Source: Acidobacteriota bacterium (GTDB taxonomy: Bacteria > Acidobacteriota > Terriglobia > Bryobacterales > Bryobacteraceae). Taken from it: a stretch of DNA of 8,985 bases. The DNA lies in contig VFZQ01000171.1 of assembly GCA_016871135.1 (NCBI GenBank), forward strand, positions 1 through 8,985. Direction: 5' to 3'. The position numbers were made by a program, and so were the translations under genes. The notes beneath the pieces were generated by a model. That model worked only from the letters and a program-made list of their open reading frames with translations. It was not told where the DNA came from and searched no databases. The stretch's first letter is position 1. Every line of letters begins with the position of its first letter. Below are positions 5,596 to 8,985 of the stretch, one piece after another.

Positions 5596-6915
5596 TTGCT
5601 GACCCGCCGCCAGTTTGTGTCCGCGTTCGCCGGTGCTCAAGGGCAAAGGCGGCCGAATGTTTTGTTCATTCTGTGCGATCAGTGGCAAAGGTTCGTGATG
5701 CCGGGCGCGAGCGACAGAGACCTCGCCGCGCCGCACCTCGCACGATTGACGAAGCAGTCGGTCGAGTTCACACGCGCGTATGTTTCCAATCCGGTATGTT
5801 CACCGTCGCGCGCCGCGCTGCAGACGGGTCGTTACGGCACGGCTGTCGGCATGCCGTGGAACAACAAGTTAATGGACGCGGGGGCGTCGTGCATCGCGGA
5901 TCGATTCTTCGCGGCCGGGTACAAGACAGGCTACATCGGCAAGTGGCATTTGGACGGCGAACCCAAGCCTGGGTTTGTACCGAAAGAGCGGCGACGGGGC
6001 TATCAGTATTGGGCGGCGTTTAATCGCGGGCACGCTTACTATGCGTCGACCTACTTCGGGGATTCCGAAACACCGATCGCGCGCGGCGGTTTTGAGCCCG
6101 ACTATCAGACCGCACTCGCTGTCGAGTTCATTCAGCAGCACGCGGGTGATCCATTTTTTCTGTTCGTTTCTTTCGGGCCACCGCACACACCGCGCCGCGC
6201 GCCGGACAAACACGCCGCGCGGTACCAACCGGAACGATTCGCGCTGCGCGACAATGTTCCCTACAAATATCAGCCGGAAGCGCGGAAGCAGCGAGTGGGT
6301 TACTACGGACTTTGCTCGGCGCTGGACGATTGCGTGGGTCGGCTGCTGGCTGCGCTCGACGAACGAAAGCTAAGCGAGGACACGATTGTCGTCTTCACGG
6401 CGGATCACGGCGACATGCTGGGTTCGCATGGCTTGGAGTTCAAAGGCATCTGGTATGAAGAGTCGGCGGGCGTGCCGTTGTTGATTCGCTGGCCGCGGCG
6501 AATCAAGCCGGGCGCGAAGCAGGACTGGCTGTTCAATAACATCGACATGGCACCGACTTTGGCGGGACTTTGCGGCATTGATCCGCCCGCGGAGGCGCAC
6601 GGCGAAGATCGATCGGCCCTGGTGCTACGTGGTGAAGGGGAACGGCCGGAGTCAATTTACGTGCAGGGGAGAATCGGCACGAACGGCGAATGGCGGATGA
6701 TCATTCGCGGCTGGGATAAACTTGTTGTCGACCGCGAACGCAAGCCGATTCACCTTTACAACCTCGCACAGGATCCGCTTGAGATGAACGATCTGATCAA
6801 CGATCGAGGAAGCGTTCGGAAGCAGGAAGAACTCGTCGCGCTGATGCGGCGATGGATTTTGAAAACGGGCGACCGCGTGCCGTATCCCGGCCGCGCGCCA
6901 CAGGAAGAACAATAA
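5596..6915 (+). CDS. Sulfatase (formylglycine-dependent), probably exported
   Basis: This 439-residue alkaline-phosphatase-superfamily enzyme hydrolyses sulfate (or related) esters. The FGly maturation motif CSPSR is at 68-72, so C68 is oxidised by a sulfatase-maturation enzyme. Other active-site elements are D28-Q29 (FILCDQW), GKWH at 115-118, H197 (PPHTP), TADHGDMLGSHG at 268-279 (D270, H271), and K283 before YEES. The D/Q...D/H ligand set resembles phosphonate monoester hydrolase-like and choline-sulfatase-like members more than the D/D...D/N arylsulfatases (from memory). The N-terminus, TRRQFVSAFAGA, looks like a shortened Tat signal with a twin arginine at 4-5. The start is uncertain: TTG at 5596 is the first usable codon, while a better-placed ATG at 5588 is out of frame. 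It is followed with no gap by an ABM-fold gene. The natural substrate cannot be stated. Confidence 0.9.
   Translation: MLTRRQFVSAFAGAQGQRRPNVLFILCDQWQRFVMPGASDRDLAAPHLARLTKQSVEFTRAYVSNPVCSPSRAALQTGRYGTAVGMPWNNKLMDAGASCIADRFFAAGYKTGYIGKWHLDGEPKPGFVPKERRRGYQYWAAFNRGHAYYASTYFGDSETPIARGGFEPDYQTALAVEFIQQHAGDPFFLFVSFGPPHTPRRAPDKHAARYQPERFALRDNVPYKYQPEARKQRVGYYGLCSALDDCVGRLLAALDERKLSEDTIVVFTADHGDMLGSHGLEFKGIWYEESAGVPLLIRWPRRIKPGAKQDWLFNNIDMAPTLAGLCGIDPPAEAHGEDRSALVLRGEGERPESIYVQGRIGTNGEWRMIIRGWDKLVVDRERKPIHLYNLAQDPLEMNDLINDRGSVRKQEELVALMRRWILKTGDRVPYPGRAPQEEQ
6902..6907 (+). promoter_or_regulatory. Shine-Dalgarno of the ABM-fold gene, inside the sulfatase 3' end
   Basis: AGGAAG lies 8 nt before the ATG at 6916 and is the clearest ribosome binding site in the window. 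Because the sulfatase stop TAA is immediately followed by this ATG, the second gene is probably translated from the same mRNA. Confidence 0.7.
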
Positions 6916-7206
6916 ATGAAAATCGATGTAATCGCACACATTCAAGCCCGGCCGGAGACGGAAGCGGAAGTTCGAGAAGTTCTCGAAGGCTACGTGGGGC
7001 CGACGCGGCTCGAAGACGGATGCATTCGTTATGACCTGTTCCAGGACATCAGCGACTCGACCAAATTCACCTTCATCGAAGAGTGGACCAGCCAGGAGGC
7101 GCTGAAGAAACACTCGCAGTCGGCGCACATCACGGCCGGAAAGGCGCGGATCGGCGACAAACTAGCGCAACCGACTTGGGTGCAGGTGGCTGTGCGGATT
7201 CTATAG
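6916..7206 (+). CDS. Antibiotic biosynthesis monooxygenase (ABM)/YgiN-like dimeric alpha-beta barrel protein
   Basis: At 96 residues this is the usual size of a stand-alone ABM domain, a ferredoxin-like fold that forms dimers. The family pattern is clear: an opening beta strand MKIDVIAHIQARP, then EDGCIRYDLF (33-42), the strand FTFIEEW (51-57), and a helix with H66 and H71 (HSQSAH). Characterised relatives include cofactor-free quinol monooxygenases such as YgiN and ActVA-Orf6, but many homologues are uncharacterised and the fold also includes sugar mutarotases. There is no signal peptide, so it should be cytoplasmic. Its ATG abuts the sulfatase stop, with a good ribosome binding site, so it is co-expressed with that gene. 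A role on a phenolic or sugar product of the sulfatase is possible but unproven. Confidence 0.88.
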   Translation: MKIDVIAHIQARPETEAEVREVLEGYVGPTRLEDGCIRYDLFQDISDSTKFTFIEEWTSQEALKKHSQSAHITAGKARIGDKLAQPTWVQVAVRIL

Positions 7207-7414
7207 GGCAGCGAGAACTCATTTTCTGGTGGGCTTCGCCGGAGAGGGCACGCTTTGATCTCTTTAACGCATCTCCCTGGCCGTTTGGGGGTTCCCCGCG
7301 TCGCCGGTGCGTTACTAGGCGCGGGCGGTGGGCAGACGTTTGAGCGAACCGCTGGAACGCACAGCCCTCAAGACCTATTGAGGACCTCGCGCACTGTTAC
7401 CGGGCGCATTCAGC
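7207..7414. other. Convergent intergenic region with two weak hairpins and no supported gene
   Basis: These 208 bp separate the ends of the ABM and TPR genes. Two inverted repeats are present. CCCGCGTC at 7295-7302 pairs with GGCGCGGG at 7318-7325 (one G-T pair, 15-nt loop). CCTCAA at 7366-7371 pairs with TTGAGG at 7378-7383 (6-nt loop). GGGG at 7287-7290 could instead pair with CCCC at 7294-7297, which excludes the first stem. Neither stem is followed by a run of T on either strand, so a classic intrinsic terminator is not supported. I see no convincing small gene or RNA. Confidence 0.5.
7366..7383 (-). terminator. Possible hairpin downstream of the TPR gene, weak terminator candidate
   Basis: A perfect 6-bp stem (CCTCAA/TTGAGG) with a 6-nt loop lies 31 bp beyond the TPR stop on the - strand. 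There is no T tract after it, so termination would have to be factor-assisted or the hairpin may only protect the mRNA end. Confidence 0.25.
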
Positions 7415-8857
7415 CTACTCGGTGTACGCCCGCATCTTTTTCTCGATGACCTGCACGCGCGGTTCCTTGAGGACGTCGGCCAAGAACGGATTCCGGATCA
7501 ATGAATTGGCATAACCGATGTGGCCGTTGAGGTAGTATCGCTCGATCGCCTCGATCAGCAAGTCGGAATTTCCCTGAGCAAACGCGATGACAGCGCGGTC
7601 CGCCGCATAGTTGGGATGATCGCGAAAGGTCTCGATGCGTTCCAGGGTATCCTGTACGACCGCTTGATCCTTGGCACGTACGGCGAGAAATCCGCGTTGG
7701 GAAAGCACCGTCAAATCACTGAGCGTTTGCGGGTTTTCCGCTTTGCGTAAAGTGGCAAGCGCTTCCGTGTGCTTACCCTCGAGCGCGTAAGAGTAGGCCC
7801 GATAGCCGGCGCCGCCGAGTCCGCCGTTCGCTCTCCGGTCGATTTGATCGCAGGTCTCCCGCAAACCCTTCAGTTCTCCGGCTCGGAACTGCACCATCGC
7901 CAGAGTAAACCAAGCGCCGATTCGATCGGGATCAACCGCGACGCCGCTCTTTGCCCATGTCACCGATAGTTCCTTGTTGCCGAGGAGAGATTGAATTCCG
8001 GCGCATTGGCTGAGGAGCCGGCTGGAATCGGGGATGGCGCGAATGTGGTTGCGGCAGGATGCGGCAGCCTTTTGCAGATTAAAATCGACTTCGGAGTAGA
8101 TCTGCGTCTCCGCGGACCTGGCCAGATCCGACTTCGGGTCTAAGCGGATGCCTTCGACTGCGGCGGTCAGCGCCTTGTCCCGCAGTTCTTTGCGGTTCGT
8201 TTCGTCCAGACGATCATTCAAAATCTTGTAATAGACGCGGGAGAGCATAGCGTGGGCGCGCGCGTAGGTGGGGTCGGATTGAACGGCTTCCTCGGCGATG
8301 CGGCGAGCCTCGGCTACCGGCATAACTTCGAGGCCACGGGCGTAGCGCTCCGCCCGGTCGGCGAGCGCTATCGAGGCGCTCCGCGCCCGCGCGGCCGTTT
8401 CGGCGCGCTGACGAAGATACACGGCGACACCGGCGGCCAGCAAGGCTACGACAACGAGACCCGTAAGAATCGGTTTGCGCCACTTACTGGCAGATTTCGT
8501 TCCGGCCTGGCGCTGCCGGATGACGGGGGCCAGCGCACCATTCGGGAAGTCGAAAACCAGCGGATCCGAGGCGCCCACCGCCTCGTAGTAAATCTTCAAC
8601 CGCTCACGAAGGCGTGCGGCTTCCACTCGCACGACTGGGTCAGCCCGATGATCGTAGCCTTTGCGCCTGTCGAACGCGCGAACACCAATCTCCTGTTCAT
8701 CGGGATTGGCGCCGCTCAAACCCCGATCGACAACAAAACGAAGAAACCGGGATTGCCGCTCGGAACGCACGAACCCCTCGGAAGCGAGAATACGTTCCAG
8801 ACACTCTCTAACCTGTTTTTCCGCAGGTTGAAAATCCGACGTCATGCTTGTGTGCAT
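7415..8857 (-). CDS. Membrane TPR-repeat protein with an N-terminal cytoplasmic conserved domain (acidobacterial type)
   Basis: This is a 480-residue protein in three parts. Residues 12-113 carry the conserved block RECLERILASEGFVRSERQS...EIGVRAFDRR...YDHRADPVVRVEAARLRERLKIYY...FPNGALAPVI. I recall this domain in many acidobacterial proteins annotated as TPR, TolB-like or adenylate-cyclase-like. Residues 129-148 (PILTGLVVVALLAAGVAVYL) form one membrane helix preceded by basic residues, so the N-terminus should be cytoplasmic. Residues 165-480 are helical TPR-like repeats (for example 184-210, 299-328, 352-372), probably periplasmic, ending in NPFLADVLKEPRVQVIEKKM. The layout resembles CadC-type one-piece signal transducers, but DNA binding is not shown. 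The start may be ATG 8857 or ATG 8845 (residue 5); a TATAAT at 8860-8865 favours 8845. It lies 18 bp downstream of ftsK on the same strand. Confidence 0.82.
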   Translation of the reverse strand: MHTSMTSDFQPAEKQVRECLERILASEGFVRSERQSRFLRFVVDRGLSGANPDEQEIGVRAFDRRKGYDHRADPVVRVEAARLRERLKIYYEAVGASDPLVFDFPNGALAPVIRQRQAGTKSASKWRKPILTGLVVVALLAAGVAVYLRQRAETAARARSASIALADRAERYARGLEVMPVAEARRIAEEAVQSDPTYARAHAMLSRVYYKILNDRLDETNRKELRDKALTAAVEGIRLDPKSDLARSAETQIYSEVDFNLQKAAASCRNHIRAIPDSSRLLSQCAGIQSLLGNKELSVTWAKSGVAVDPDRIGAWFTLAMVQFRAGELKGLRETCDQIDRRANGGLGGAGYRAYSYALEGKHTEALATLRKAENPQTLSDLTVLSQRGFLAVRAKDQAVVQDTLERIETFRDHPNYAADRAVIAFAQGNSDLLIEAIERYYLNGHIGYANSLIRNPFLADVLKEPRVQVIEKKMRAYTE

Positions 8858-8859
8858 TC

Positions 8860-8865
8860 ATTATA
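8860..8865 (-). promoter_or_regulatory. Candidate -10 box (TATAAT) for the TPR gene
   Basis: The - strand reads CTTTATAATG in the 18-bp gap after ftsK. The predicted transcription start near 8853 falls downstream of the ATG at 8857 but 8 nt before the in-frame ATG at 8845. It therefore supports the shorter protein and a very short leader. No strong -35 is visible. Confidence 0.45.
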
Positions 8866-8875
8866 AAGCAGCAAA

Positions 8876-8985
8876 CTAGCGGTTTTCCTCGTCGATCTCG
8901 TCGAGCCAATCCGGGCGTTTCAAGACTTCGCGGGGACGGCTGCCATCGGGAGGTCCGATGATGCCGTCGCGGTACATCATGTCGA
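8876..8985 (-). CDS. ftsK: DNA translocase FtsK, C-terminal fragment (gamma domain)
   Basis: The last 35 codons before a TAG at 8876-8878 read DMMYRDGIIGPPDGSRPREV, then KRPDWLDEIDEENR. This is the end of the FtsK gamma domain, the small winged helix that reads polar KOPS sequences during chromosome dimer resolution at the septum. The YRDGIIGPxDGSxPREVL run is strongly conserved in FtsK/SpoIIIE proteins. The window contains only this tail, so motor and membrane domains cannot be checked. The stop is 18 bp from the downstream TPR start, but a separate TATAAT lies between them. Confidence 0.88.
   Translation of the reverse strand, partial: DMMYRDGIIGPPDGSRPREVLKRPDWLDEIDEENR

Noticed and set aside
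7207..7414. CRISPR array or repeat family in the gap
   Set aside because: There are no regularly spaced direct repeats; only short inverted repeats are present.
7255..7449. 64-codon + strand frame in the ABM-TPR gap
   Set aside because: It has no ribosome binding site and low-complexity composition, and it runs into the TPR gene antisense; not supported as a gene.
8252..8866. 204-codon + strand frame opposite the TPR gene
   Set aside because: It is antisense to a gene with a clear conserved domain and membrane helix, with no motif of its own.

Overview
The window looks like a piece of a GC-rich Gram-negative chromosome, most likely from an acidobacterium of the Solibacter/Bryobacter type. 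That placement is an inference. It rests on the membrane TPR protein at 7415-8857, whose N-terminal conserved domain is, as I recall, abundant in that group, on the short-signal secreted sulfatase, and on general codon bias. No rRNA, tRNA, insertion sequence, CRISPR array or phage gene is visible. The window holds eight complete protein genes and two partial genes cut by its edges.

Positions 1-162 hold the 3' end of an unrecognised + strand gene. Positions 145-4065 form a compact sugar-acid catabolism locus. It contains an enolase-superfamily (mandelate racemase subgroup) dehydratase on the - strand, a divergent FCD-type GntR regulator on the + strand, and an ACS-type MFS transporter and a DHDPS/NAL-family aldolase, both on the - strand. 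The likely scheme is that the MFS protein imports an aldonate or uronate, the enolase protein dehydrates it to a 2-keto-3-deoxy acid, the DapA-like protein cleaves or dehydrates that product, and the GntR protein senses an acid and controls the set. The substrate cannot be read from sequence. Both enzymes have unusual catalytic positions: Tyr in place of the second Lys in the enolase protein, and Gln in place of the usual catalytic Tyr in the DapA-like protein.

Positions 4093-5556 encode a CpaF/TadA-type secretion ATPase on the - strand, with no other tad or pilus gene in view. A 39-bp divergent gap separates it from a + strand pair: a formylglycine-type sulfatase (5596-6915) and, directly abutting, a small antibiotic-biosynthesis-monooxygenase (ABM) fold protein (6916-7206). 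After a 208-bp convergent intergenic region come a - strand membrane TPR protein (7415-8857) and, 18 bp upstream of it on the same strand, the last 35 codons of ftsK (FtsK gamma domain), cut by the window edge.

The layout is very compact: convergent genes overlap by 4 and 18 bp, and divergent starts lie 18 and 39 bp apart. Three genes (gntR, dapA-like, TPR) have a perfect or one-mismatch TATAAT hexamer only 8-14 nt before a plausible start codon, and several starts have no visible Shine-Dalgarno. This suggests leaderless or very short-leader transcripts. I see no clearly new multi-gene system. The most testable oddities are the two altered active sites, the compact promoters, and the sulfatase start region, where a well-placed ATG is one base out of frame.
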